A stretch of 64,000 bases of DNA from Bacillus sp. SD088 (GTDB taxonomy: Bacteria; Bacillota; Bacilli; Bacillales; Bacillaceae_C): the NCBI RefSeq assembly GCF_017355205.1, contig NZ_JADIJK010000003.1:186001-250000 (forward strand). Reading direction: 5' to 3'. Shown here one piece after another: positions 54,392-63,370 of the stretch. The position numbers were made by a program, and so were the translations under genes. How positions within the stretch are numbered: position 1 is the stretch's first letter; the number at the start of each line of letters is the position of its first letter. Under the pieces are notes generated by a model, which was not told the origin of the DNA, did not search any database, and saw only the letters and a program-made list of their open reading frames with translations.

Positions 54392-55918
54392 CATTTTATT
54401 TTTTCTATATTCAGTAGGCGGCATTCCAACATACTTTTTAAATTTACTATGAAAATAATCAACATTAGCATAGCCTATTCTTTCGGCCACTTGATAGATC
54501 TTTAAATCTTGCAATAAGAGTCTTTTTCCATTTTCAATTCTTACTTTATCTAAGTAGGTATTAAAATACTCGCCGGTTTGTTCTTTAAATAATTTTCCTA
54601 AATAAGCCCGATGATAATTAAGCGTTTCTGCTAAAGTATCAAGTTTAATATTGGAGTGATAATGGCGTTCAATCAGCCGCATCATCTTTTTAACAATCAT
54701 ATCGGAACGTTCGCCATCCATTTGCTCGACTATTTCCGCTAATAAGGCATTTACACATGACAATAATTGACCAATGGTTGGTTGTTTTTCAATTTCAATA
54801 ATGTTTGAGACAATACTTGTTAAGGTTCCTGATATTTCCTGATATTCATGTAAAAACCTATTGACTAAAATAGAAATAAGGTGCACAAATTTCTGTTTAA
54901 TCCATTCTTCTGATGGATTTTCCTGAATCAATTGACTCGCTATCTCCAGACAAATATTTTCTACCTCTTCTAAATCAGCTAGTTCAATTGTGTAAAATAG
55001 TTTATCAAGTGTCGCATTTGATTGGCAAGACTTCTGTTTCGTATCACCATTCCTTTGAGTGGGTAAAACGGGCTTTGATTGTGGAGTTAAAATGGTATCT
55101 TCATCATAAAAGAATTTTCTTGAGATCAGTAAAGCGCTAGTTTGATAAGCATTTGCTAATTCTTTTAGCTGTACTGCTGTATCAGTAAAAGCAGCCGTAA
55201 AACTCCCCTGTTCACTCGAAATACATAATTTTAACTGCTCATATAAATGTTCGCTATTATGGAAAGCAAGCTGACCATTCATGATGACACCTAAATATCG
55301 TTTATAGGTAAATACGATCCCTGTCTTCTCCCGCTCTTCGAACTTTTCTTTCAGTTTCTGTTTACATTTCATCCCATCCAATGACTCATCTAAACTCAAT
55401 AATAACAGACGATATTTCTTCCACTCTAGCTGCTCAAAATAATTTACCGCTTCCTTTTCGACCTTCCCACTTAAAACAGTCTGAATCATCCATTCTTTTG
55501 TTTCTTCCCTCACTTTTACTTCATACTGTTGCGCTACCTTTTCTGCTTTCATTTTTGATCTAAGCGATTCCAAATAGCTTATTAATTCCTCCTCAACAAT
55601 CGGTTTTAATAAATATCCTTCCACACCAAAGGAGATCGCCTTTTTGGCATATTCAAATTCAGCATAGCCACTTAATATAATGAAATGAACAAATGAATCC
55701 CTTTTCCTTATTTCCTCTATTAGTTCAATTCCTGACATTCCCGGCATTTTGATATCCACAATCATCAGACTCGGTAACAGCTGTTCATGCTTTTTGATTG
55801 CTTCCCCCCCATTTCCAGCTGTTTCCACCTGGTTAAATCCGTATTCTTCCCATGGTATAAGCGCTGCTAAACCTTCGCGAATGGTTGGTTCATCATCGAC
55901 AATCAATACCTTAAACAT
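54374..55918 (-). CDS. YesN-type response regulator with AraC DNA-binding domain
   Basis: 514 residues. Receiver (DDE 8-10, Asp55 in LMIVDIKMPG), a long middle region, and a C-terminal double helix-turn-helix of the AraC family (MRLIERHYHSNIKLDTLAET, ..YHRAYLGKLFKEQTGEYFN, IGYANVDYFHSKFKKYVGMP). It presumably activates the adjacent ABC operon when its ligand is sensed outside. It overlaps the kinase gene by 8 bases. Confidence 0.93.
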   Translation of the reverse strand: MFKVLIVDDEPTIREGLAALIPWEEYGFNQVETAGNGGEAIKKHEQLLPSLMIVDIKMPGMSGIELIEEIRKRDSFVHFIILSGYAEFEYAKKAISFGVEGYLLKPIVEEELISYLESLRSKMKAEKVAQQYEVKVREETKEWMIQTVLSGKVEKEAVNYFEQLEWKKYRLLLLSLDESLDGMKCKQKLKEKFEEREKTGIVFTYKRYLGVIMNGQLAFHNSEHLYEQLKLCISSEQGSFTAAFTDTAVQLKELANAYQTSALLISRKFFYDEDTILTPQSKPVLPTQRNGDTKQKSCQSNATLDKLFYTIELADLEEVENICLEIASQLIQENPSEEWIKQKFVHLISILVNRFLHEYQEISGTLTSIVSNIIEIEKQPTIGQLLSCVNALLAEIVEQMDGERSDMIVKKMMRLIERHYHSNIKLDTLAETLNYHRAYLGKLFKEQTGEYFNTYLDKVRIENGKRLLLQDLKIYQVAERIGYANVDYFHSKFKKYVGMPPTEYRKNKMKEKSP

Positions 55919-57677
55919 CTGTATCCCTCTCTCGTATAGGTATTAAAAAGGATATTTTCGTTCCTTTCCCTAACTCACTTTCAATCTTCAAACCGCTAGA
56001 CTCCCCATAAGTAAGTAGTAGTCTTTGATGTACATTGCGTAAGCCGATACGAATGCCTTCTTTTTCTTCATTCTCAGCTAACATTTGGTGAATTTCTTCC
56101 AATTTGATCGCACTAATCCCCTGGCCACTATCAGTTACTTCAACATAGACGCCTCTCTCTGTTCTTCTTGTATGAACAGTCACTACCCCTCCCCCTGTTT
56201 CATTCTCTATTCCATGAATCACCGCATTTTCTACTAGCGGCTGAATAATAAGTGGGGGAATTTCCAATTCATTCGTCAAAGGATCAATATGTAAGTCATA
56301 ATGGATCCGCTCTCTATAGCGGAATTTTTGAATTTCCAAATAGGATTGGATTACTCCCATTTCGCTCCTAAGCTTGACCTTACTTGTCCCAACTTCAATA
56401 CTATTGCGCATCAGTTTTCCTAATAATTTTACAACTTGTGCAATTTCCTTTTCTCCATTTAAATTCGCTCTCATCCGAATCGACTCAAGCGCATTAAATA
56501 AAAAATGCGGATTGATTTGACTAGCCATCATTTTAAACTTAATATGGTTTTGTTTCTGTTCCATCAATCTTGTTTGTTTATTTGATTCTTCCACTTCATG
56601 CAGAAGTTGCTTTGTATTGATCACCATTACATTTAATTGCTTGGAAAGTTGACCAATTTCATCTTTTCCATCCACGAAAATCGGCGTATCGAAGTTTCCC
56701 CTTCCGACTTCATTGATCTGTTCACTTAGTGACAATATTCGATTTGATAACAATCTTGAAAAATAGTAGATCAAACATAATGCAATACACACACTGATCA
56801 ATACCACTAACAATCCCATTTTGCCAAATCGTTTCGCATTTTCTACAATCTCATCGTTTGGAATAATAGATACAATTCTAAGACCATTCAAGCTATCCTC
56901 TATCGAAATATTCTCCATAAAGATATGTGATTCTTCCCCATTTACTTTTCCACGGAATGTTCCTGTTTGCTCACCGCTTATTTGTTTGGGATCAATTATT
57001 TTATTCAATTGTTTTGTCGTATACTCCGGCTGATTCGTCGCAATAATATTATTTTTATCATCAATGATCAGCATCGGCGATGACTCCTGAGACAAGATTA
57101 AATTCATTTGCTCTGTATTTAGACTAATGACTAACACACCATACGTCCTTAAATCTATAAAATCAACTCGTCGAACTAAACTTATATATTTTTCATGATG
57201 TCTTGTTTCGTCTTCTATATACATCCAGCTAGCTAATCCCTTTCCTTTTCTTGCACTGGTATACCATGAAGATACTTTCGTCTGTTCAGAAGCAGGTATA
57301 ATTTGCCAATTATTCAGTAGGGTAGGATTGTCCATGTAAAACCGAATGCTATTTATTTCTTGTTGATACGTATTGATATAATGATAAAAAGTATTGTAAT
57401 CGGTATAAGCTGCCACCACATCATAATTCGTTTCATATTGAGTATTGACAATTTCTTTAAATCGCTGATCAAAGAGAATATTATTTGATAAATAGATGGG
57501 GATCTTTAACATTTCTAAAGTTCTTTTTTTCACCCGATCAATATTAGCCGTTTCTTGTTTGACCGCATCTGAAAGCGCAAATTGCCTTAACTCATTGGTT
57601 AAAAACCCTCCTACGATCATGACTGGAACAAATACAACCAACACAAAGGAGAAAAATAGCTTATTTCTTAACTTCAT
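55911..57677 (-). CDS. YesM-type sensor histidine kinase
   Basis: 588 residues. TM1 (about 5-25), extracellular dCache-like domain (about 30-280), TM2 (about 288-310), HAMP, HisKA_7TM-less His_kinase motif with phospho-His in INPHFLFNALESIRMRANL, and an ATPase domain (LIIQPLVENAVIHGIE, VTDSGQGI). ATG at 57677, with GAGG 9 bases upstream; longer in-frame starts lack a ribosome site. Together with the regulator it likely senses an extracellular sugar, as in other LplABC loci. Confidence 0.92.
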   Translation of the reverse strand: MKLRNKLFFSFVLVVFVPVMIVGGFLTNELRQFALSDAVKQETANIDRVKKRTLEMLKIPIYLSNNILFDQRFKEIVNTQYETNYDVVAAYTDYNTFYHYINTYQQEINSIRFYMDNPTLLNNWQIIPASEQTKVSSWYTSARKGKGLASWMYIEDETRHHEKYISLVRRVDFIDLRTYGVLVISLNTEQMNLILSQESSPMLIIDDKNNIIATNQPEYTTKQLNKIIDPKQISGEQTGTFRGKVNGEESHIFMENISIEDSLNGLRIVSIIPNDEIVENAKRFGKMGLLVVLISVCIALCLIYYFSRLLSNRILSLSEQINEVGRGNFDTPIFVDGKDEIGQLSKQLNVMVINTKQLLHEVEESNKQTRLMEQKQNHIKFKMMASQINPHFLFNALESIRMRANLNGEKEIAQVVKLLGKLMRNSIEVGTSKVKLRSEMGVIQSYLEIQKFRYRERIHYDLHIDPLTNELEIPPLIIQPLVENAVIHGIENETGGGVVTVHTRRTERGVYVEVTDSGQGISAIKLEEIHQMLAENEEKEGIRIGLRNVHQRLLLTYGESSGLKIESELGKGTKISFLIPIRERDTDV

Positions 57678-57858
57678 GTCATTTATCCTCTTCCTGGTTG
57701 GAAAGAGATTCATTGATATCACCCACATTCATCTTGATGTCATCAGAAGAACCACGATATTATATCATTCTATCTAGTTCTGATTATAAGCTTATATTTG
57801 GCTGTGAATGAAGGTCATGTCCATGGACTCCGCCAAGATTTTCTTTTAGTAAGAAAAT

Positions 57859-57885
57859 ACCAGGCAAAGACAATGCCCGGCATTT
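57859..57885 (-). terminator. Probable terminator after the GH26 gene
   Basis: Minus-strand CCGGGCA-TTGTCTT-TGCCTGG followed by TATTTTC. The rest of the gap 57678-58042 shows a second small CCTCG/CGAGG hairpin (57963-57990) and nothing coding. Confidence 0.5.
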
Positions 57886-58042
57886 TATTGACTAGAAGAT
57901 GCACAAATGTCTAATTCCCTGACCAATTATCACCATATAACACTACTTTTCACAATTTTTAGAACCTCGAAAGCTTTTAACGAGGAAGGATTAGCGATTG
58001 GTTGAATTGAATCGTTATTATATTTTCTCCTCTATGTTTGGT

Positions 58043-59359
58043 CTAATCCTCTTTTTCTATATTAGAAAGCGCATCCAATGTGACGCAATAGGAATGACTG
58101 TATATTTTTTTCAACTGCTTATCTGTCGTACTTTTACCACCTGTTACGAAGTCTCCATACCATGGCATATACCATAGCCACGAGGTTTCACTTTCTATTA
58201 GCTTATCCGGATCTGGTATTGGACCATTTTCTGATAAGGTTACAGGCTTTTTATATTGAACAAGATTAACTGCCTGTTCAAACGCTAGTTTTAAAGGGCC
58301 ATAGTTTCCATCAGGAACATAAATATCGACGCTTGCTATATCTACATATTCGTCACCCGGATACCATTCAGCGTCTGGCGCGTTCCAAACCCAAATTAAG
58401 TTGTTTAGGTGATGATCGTTTGTAAAGTGGTCATACATCCAAACATATAATTTCTTATACACTTCAGGGCCTTTCGCTCCCCACCAGAACCACTTCCCAT
58501 CTGCTTCATGAAGCGGTCTCCAAAGAACGGGAATATTTTTTGCTTGCAATCTTTTTAGCTGTTCAGCAATTTCGTCCATATCCGCTAAAAGGGCCTCATA
58601 TTCTTTCGTTCCAGAAATCAATGCCTGCTCAAGATCAAAATCTGTATGCTCTGTGTAAAAAGCCTTATCCTTACCTCCTAGAGGCGCATACCAGTGCCAA
58701 CAGAATGTCACAAGTCCTCGATGTTTTGCTCCCCATTCAATCGCTTCTTCAATGGAGCCCTTATTCTCATTGATTTCGACGATCTTATCTTCTGTCGGAT
58801 TTTCGGTCTCTGTATGTAAGGAGTAACTAAGAAGATCAAATCCTCTTAAAGCAGGAAGTTTGCCCGTGATTTTTTCAATATAGTCCAACTCCGGGCCACG
58901 TGCATAGGCTGTATGTTGACCTGTGATAATTTTCTTTCCATATATCTTTTTAAAATAATTCATTAACGCTTTACATTCCTTGGATGCAGATGGATTCGTT
59001 AATGTGAACGACGGCTTTAGTTTTGCAGGAGCTTCACTCGGGATAAGTGTAATACTTTGAATATCAATGCCGCCCCAATCTTTGCCAAACTGAATGGAAT
59101 GAATTCCTTTACCAAGTTTCAAAGTCATAATATCCATATCGCCAATCTGCCCTGGCGACAATCGAGACTCAATTTCACCATAACTATCACCATTAATAAA
59201 TAAATTATTTCGCGAATATCCTTGCATAGCTTTTTGCTTTATAACTAACTTATAATATCCCGTCTTCGATAGCGTGAACGATATTTCGACCCACTCATTT
59301 TCATTTAAATTTCCATCCGTTACTACTACAGTCACTTCATCCTTTTGTTCTGTTCGCAA
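58043..59359 (-). CDS. GH26 beta-mannanase with N-terminal carbohydrate-binding module, cytosolic
   Basis: 438 residues. Residues about 1-115 form a beta-rich CBM35/CBM6-like module (WVEISFTLSKTGYYKLVIKQ, KLGKGIHSIQF). Residues about 130-430 are a GH26 barrel with the acid/base Glu in WRPLHEADGKWFWW and the nucleophile Glu in VTLSENGPIP, plus CWHWYAP. It hydrolyses beta-1,4-mannosidic bonds. No signal peptide is visible, so it probably acts on imported oligosaccharides. TTG start with GGAGG 9 bases upstream. It diverges from a LacI regulator. Confidence 0.88.
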   Translation of the reverse strand: MRTEQKDEVTVVVTDGNLNENEWVEISFTLSKTGYYKLVIKQKAMQGYSRNNLFINGDSYGEIESRLSPGQIGDMDIMTLKLGKGIHSIQFGKDWGGIDIQSITLIPSEAPAKLKPSFTLTNPSASKECKALMNYFKKIYGKKIITGQHTAYARGPELDYIEKITGKLPALRGFDLLSYSLHTETENPTEDKIVEINENKGSIEEAIEWGAKHRGLVTFCWHWYAPLGGKDKAFYTEHTDFDLEQALISGTKEYEALLADMDEIAEQLKRLQAKNIPVLWRPLHEADGKWFWWGAKGPEVYKKLYVWMYDHFTNDHHLNNLIWVWNAPDAEWYPGDEYVDIASVDIYVPDGNYGPLKLAFEQAVNLVQYKKPVTLSENGPIPDPDKLIESETSWLWYMPWYGDFVTGGKSTTDKQLKKIYSHSYCVTLDALSNIEKED

Positions 59360-59458
59360 CCTTTAACCCCTCCTTTATTCCTATTAGGTATAGTTTAATA
59401 TATTATGCACAAAAAAGTAATAGTAAAGTTATTTATATTCTGAGAATACCAAAATTGA

Positions 59459-59471
59459 TTTGTATAACAAA
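59459..59471. promoter_or_regulatory. Possible operator between GH26 and LacI genes
   Basis: TTTGT-ATA-ACAAA, a perfect short palindrome in the middle of the divergent intergenic region. It could be the site of the LacI-type regulator. Only the symmetry and position support it. Confidence 0.25.
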
Positions 59472-59569
59472 CCTTGATATCATTAAAAAATGAACTTATC
59501 GATTAGCTTATAACGATTGTCATAGCTTTTATCTGAATAGAGAGAATACGAAATGGAGAGTGATGCCGC

Positions 59570-60595
59570 ATGAAAAATAATGTAACCATGAAGGAAATTG
59601 CCAAAGAGGTTGGTGTTAGTAGTGTCACAGTTTCAAAGGCATTAAATGATAAGGAAGGTGTTAGTGAGGAGCTCAAGACTACAATTAAGAAAGTAGCAAA
59701 GGAAATGGGTTATCGATTTAATACAGCCGCGAGATCGATTAAAGATGGGCTCTCCTATAATATTGGAGTTATTATTCCTGAACGCTATACAAATGTTGTT
59801 CAGTCTTTTTATATGCATTTTTACCAATCCATCTCAAAAGCTCTAGAAAATGCAGGTTATTATGGAATTTTACATATTCTGTCGGCACAGGATGAAGAAA
59901 GTCAAAATCTCCCAAGAACATATATGGAACAAAAAATTGATGGATATATCGTTCTCGGACAGATTCACAAACCCTATATAAAAAAATTGAAAACGATAGA
60001 GCTCCCCATTGTCTTTATGGATTTTTATGATGAGCATTCCGATATCACTGCTGTTACAACTGACAATTTTTTCGGTGCCTATGAGATAACAAACTATCTC
60101 TTTCATCACGGTCATCGAGATATTGCCTTTGTCGGTAATATTTACTCGACAAGTAGTATCCAAGATCGGTTTCTCGGTTATTACAAATCGTTATTAGAAC
60201 ATGGAATAAAATTAGATGACACTTTTATCTTAAGTGATCGGGATGAACACGGAACCCTTACAGAAATTCAACTTCCTGAAGGTAAGCTTCCCACAGCATT
60301 TGTCTGCAACTGCGATCAAGTCGCCCATCTATTGGTAGGTAAATTAAAAAACTTAGGTTACCAAATACCAAGCGATTTTTCAGTTGTTGGCTTTGATAAT
60401 GATATTTTTGCTACGATCACTGACCCTAAACTTACCACCATTGAAGTCGATATTAAGGAAATGGCACAGACGGCTGTGACATTTATCCATGAAAAAATAA
60501 AGGGCAAGCCAGATATTGGTGGAAGAGTGCAAATCAAGGCTAATATTGTCTATCGTGACTCTGTAAAATCCTTACAAAATAAAGTAGAAATTTGA
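59570..60595 (+). CDS. LacI-family transcriptional regulator
   Basis: 341 residues. N-terminal helix-turn-helix and hinge (TMKEIAKEVGVSSVTVSKAL, ..AARSIKDGLSYNIGVIIPER), then a periplasmic-binding-protein-like sensor domain (DGYIVLGQI, DRFLGYYKSLLEHGI, GFDNDIFATITDPKLTTIEV). Divergent from the GH26 gene, so probably its local repressor, with a mannooligosaccharide or mannose derivative as inducer (inference). GGAGAGTG precedes the ATG. Confidence 0.92.
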   Translation: MKNNVTMKEIAKEVGVSSVTVSKALNDKEGVSEELKTTIKKVAKEMGYRFNTAARSIKDGLSYNIGVIIPERYTNVVQSFYMHFYQSISKALENAGYYGILHILSAQDEESQNLPRTYMEQKIDGYIVLGQIHKPYIKKLKTIELPIVFMDFYDEHSDITAVTTDNFFGAYEITNYLFHHGHRDIAFVGNIYSTSSIQDRFLGYYKSLLEHGIKLDDTFILSDRDEHGTLTEIQLPEGKLPTAFVCNCDQVAHLLVGKLKNLGYQIPSDFSVVGFDNDIFATITDPKLTTIEVDIKEMAQTAVTFIHEKIKGKPDIGGRVQIKANIVYRDSVKSLQNKVEI

Positions 60596-60771
60596 TTAAG
60601 AAAATTATGTACTTTTATCCCGAAGTAAGCCCCATCGAAGTTTACCAACAACCACTTCCTGTTTCGAACACTTATGCTATTCTTAAGAATCAGCCATACA
60701 CCTAAGGAAAGTTGACGAAGGAAGCGATATAATAAGAATAGGGTTAATGCTTCGAAAGGAATGAAATAGAT

Positions 60772-61227
60772 ATGGGGTATGTCGAGGATTTGAGAAAATT
60801 AGTAGGGCATAGGCCATTAATACTCACAGGCTCTGTTGTGATCGTGTTGAATAAGCAAAATAAAGTGCTTTTACAACAGCGCAAATATCCATATGGTGTT
60901 TGGGGATTGCCTGGCGGGTTAATGGAATTAGGCGAATCTACAGAAGAATGTGCGCGGAGAGAGGTTTGGGAAGAAACAGGACTCACGATTGGGGAGTTAG
61001 AGCTGATCAACGTTTCCTCTGGGAAAAGTCATTATGTCAAAGCACAAAATGGCGATGAATTTTATGTCGTGACAATTGTATATGTGACAAAGGATATTGT
61101 TCAAGGAAAACCGCAAGTCCATGACGATGAGTCCCTGCAAATAAAGTTTTTGCCATTACATCCATTACCAGAAAATATGGTCGGTAGTCATCGAAAAGCC
61201 ATTAAGGATTATCTTGATCGTGCATAA
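60772..61227 (+). CDS. Nudix hydrolase
   Basis: 151 residues. Full Nudix box GGLMELGESTEECARREVWE followed by ETGL (about 45-68), matching G-x5-E-x7-REUxEExGU. It hydrolyses nucleoside diphosphate derivatives; the actual substrate is not predictable. It ends in an R4 element that supplies a terminator. Confidence 0.92.
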   Translation: MGYVEDLRKLVGHRPLILTGSVVIVLNKQNKVLLQQRKYPYGVWGLPGGLMELGESTEECARREVWEETGLTIGELELINVSSGKSHYVKAQNGDEFYVVTIVYVTKDIVQGKPQVHDDESLQIKFLPLHPLPENMVGSHRKAIKDYLDRA

Positions 61228-61255
61228 AGTGAAGCTTCATATGGGATAAAGCGAT

Positions 61256-61393
61256 TAGAGGCTGGGACAAAACTCATATGTTAAGCTCCAAAGACGAACA
61301 ATGCATTAGCTTAGCGAAGTATATTTCCGGAGCGGGTGATATGCACGATATTCGGTTTTTTCTTTGGTAAAACACCTTTGTCCCGGCCTCTTT
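61256..61393. repeat. R4 element forming a long terminator hairpin
   Basis: AGAGGCTGGGACAAA at one end pairs with TTTGTCCCGGCCTCT at the other and is followed by TTTTTT on the plus strand. The interior shares GTTAAGCTCCAAAGACGAA and AAGTATATTTCC with the copy at 11683. It likely terminates the Nudix transcript and lies directly at the stop of the converging gene. Confidence 0.72.
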
Positions 61394-61394
61394 T

Positions 61395-62933
61395 TTACTT
61401 CTGCATTTGTTCTAACATTCGTTTAAATTCTTCCACACTAGATAATTCTTCACTCTCTATAAGATTTGATGCATAGAGGAATTTTAGTGGAAGTAACATC
61501 TCATAAATGGTCTCTGAAACAAAAATTTTATTCGGAACTGCATTTCGATTTTGCAAAAACTTTAAAAAAGCTTGTTGGCATTGTTGCACCCTGTTTCCAC
61601 CGGCTTGCATTTCTTGAAATAGAACCATGCCACTGTCTTGATCGATCGCTACACTTAAATTAGGAAAATACGGACGCTCTCCTTCCTGTTCCTGAATTGG
61701 CATATTGACAGGAAAGAAATCAAATTCGACGGTTCCCTGATCTTGTTTATACTTGGATAAACGTTTTATTTCCAACTCTGAAAGATAGGATGGATATTCC
61801 TCCTCACTGGTGACATCCCAGTTAAAGATAGAGGATGTGACATATTCAGATGTCCATCGTATTTCTCCTTGTGAATTTTCTTTTGGAATCCTTGCTAACC
61901 ATGCTCCTTGCGCTGTTTCTTCTAAACGAGGATGCTGTTTTTTTATATCTTCCACTAAATAGGGTAATTGCTCTAGCGCCAATAAAAGGAGTCTCGCTTC
62001 TTCATGATCAATCATCCATGGAAAAAAACCTGGCTGGTAACTACGAAATTCAGGCCACTGATTTTTCCCTCTAAAAGAAACATCAGCTTCTTTAATCAGC
62101 TCATAATCCGCTTTTTCAAGTTCATTCCGATTCACAAATGAAACTAAAACAGCTCGTTGTTTCTGAGAAAGTTCAAATGCACTCTCCGCACCTTGATTCA
62201 AGATTTGTAATAAAGATTCAAAGCCTTCTTTCCCAATATAGATGGCAAGTCCATACAGTTCATGGGCATTCCCAAGCACACTGCAAAACACCTGATCTTT
62301 TGTGAGGGGGTCCGTAATAATATAAATATCATCCCCCTCTACTATGGTCCAAGGGGCTAGCTTGTTAAACTCTTTTGCCGCAAGCAATAGACGAGTCCAA
62401 TCAAAATCGGGTTTATTTTGTTCTAAATAAAAGCTGGCTAACGCTTCATTGACATAATCTGTTAAATCATCGGTAGTCATGGTCTCTTCAGGAGAAACAT
62501 CATCTACGTACATACCTCGACTATCCTCTTCTGGTGCCTCTCTCATCGCCTTGACACAAAAAGGATAAGCCACTCCTTTTTCGGGTGCCAGCACTTTTTC
62601 CAAAATAATTTCATGGTTCCAATCGTCACCAAAATCATAGGTATAGACTGCTCGGTCTTTCTCCTTTTTAAAGAAATCTGCGAGTACGATTTCTGCTTCA
62701 TCGTACGAAGGTGAAAAAAGACCATATTCGTCCTCAGGACCAATTTCCAATGGTTCGATGCTTTTTCCATTGGATTTTGTCATCCTATACGTATGTAAAT
62801 GATAATCTTCCCATTCAAAGGCAAGTTGTAAAACTTGGTGAAAATCTAAAAAAGTCATATTGGATTCAACCTGTAATCGCCGCCAAATTGGCGGTCGGAA
62901 GCCAAGCAATTGTACTTTAAATTGATAAATCAC
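61395..62933 (-). CDS. Plasmid pRiA4b ORF-3 family protein
   Basis: 512 residues. The N-terminal domain (about 1-165: YQFKVQLLGFRPPIWRRLQV, FLDFHQVLQLAFEWEDYHLH, YTYDFGDDWNHEIILEKVL) is the pRiA4b ORF-3 like fold. The C-terminal two thirds include a DUF6930-like region (LSVAIDQDSGMVLFQEMQAG, ..PNKIFVSETIYEML). GTG start with GAGGTG 5 bases upstream. Biochemical function unknown; the family is often found on mobile DNA. Confidence 0.85.
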   Translation of the reverse strand: MIYQFKVQLLGFRPPIWRRLQVESNMTFLDFHQVLQLAFEWEDYHLHTYRMTKSNGKSIEPLEIGPEDEYGLFSPSYDEAEIVLADFFKKEKDRAVYTYDFGDDWNHEIILEKVLAPEKGVAYPFCVKAMREAPEEDSRGMYVDDVSPEETMTTDDLTDYVNEALASFYLEQNKPDFDWTRLLLAAKEFNKLAPWTIVEGDDIYIITDPLTKDQVFCSVLGNAHELYGLAIYIGKEGFESLLQILNQGAESAFELSQKQRAVLVSFVNRNELEKADYELIKEADVSFRGKNQWPEFRSYQPGFFPWMIDHEEARLLLLALEQLPYLVEDIKKQHPRLEETAQGAWLARIPKENSQGEIRWTSEYVTSSIFNWDVTSEEEYPSYLSELEIKRLSKYKQDQGTVEFDFFPVNMPIQEQEGERPYFPNLSVAIDQDSGMVLFQEMQAGGNRVQQCQQAFLKFLQNRNAVPNKIFVSETIYEMLLPLKFLYASNLIESEELSSVEEFKRMLEQMQK

Positions 62934-62960
62934 ATTGTCACCTCATCATGCTTTTCTTTA

Positions 62961-63202
62961 AGTGCTGTTCAAAAGGGAGGATAAAAAGGACCAAGTCGGC
63001 TAAGAGCGCTGACGTCAATCGCAAACGGCCGACACTAGTACATCCTGTAAGGCCGCGCAGCCTTGAGTAGCGGAGAGGCCAGCCAACGAACTTGCGCGTG
63101 TGTGGTGACTTCGATGTTCGACATAGGACGTGTCTGCACTTAGTCGAAGATCCTTTATCTCGAAGTGTCATTTTTACCGGACTTTTTGAACATCCTCTTT
63201 AA
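62961..63202. repeat. R1 element, long copy e (inverted)
   Basis: Ends GCTGTTCAAAAGGGAGGATA and TTTTTACCGGACTTTTTGAA. The interior has CGACACTAGTACATCCTGTA, GGCCAGCCAACGAACTTG and CGACATAGGACGTGTC, combining parts seen in the short R1 copies with a mini-hairpin. It lies between the PTS gene and the pRiA4b-type gene. Confidence 0.75.
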
Positions 63203-63271
63203 GTGTAAATCATTCAAAGCAAATTTTCTAGACATCTATGGTCCTTTCACTCTTTTGACTCTCCAATACAT

Positions 63272-63309
63272 GAAAAACTACCCTTTTCAAAATGGAAGGG
63301 TAGTTTTTC
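63272..63309. terminator. Terminator of the PTS gene
   Basis: GAAAAACTACCCTT/AAGGGTAGTTTTTC, 14 perfect pairs with a 10-base loop. It lies 62 bases after the PTS stop on the minus strand. Between them, a fragment resembling an R3 end (ATCAGTGGGGGACTTAG) is present. Confidence 0.88.
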
Positions 63310-63370
63310 ATTATAAAGCGAGACGCCATCAGTGGGGGACTTAGGGATGGCGCACAAGGAAAATCGTGAT

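Noticed and set aside
59459-59471. Treating the TTTGTATAACAAA palindrome as a proven LacI operator
   Set aside because: Listed only as a weak candidate; LacI-family sites usually have a central CG, which is absent here.
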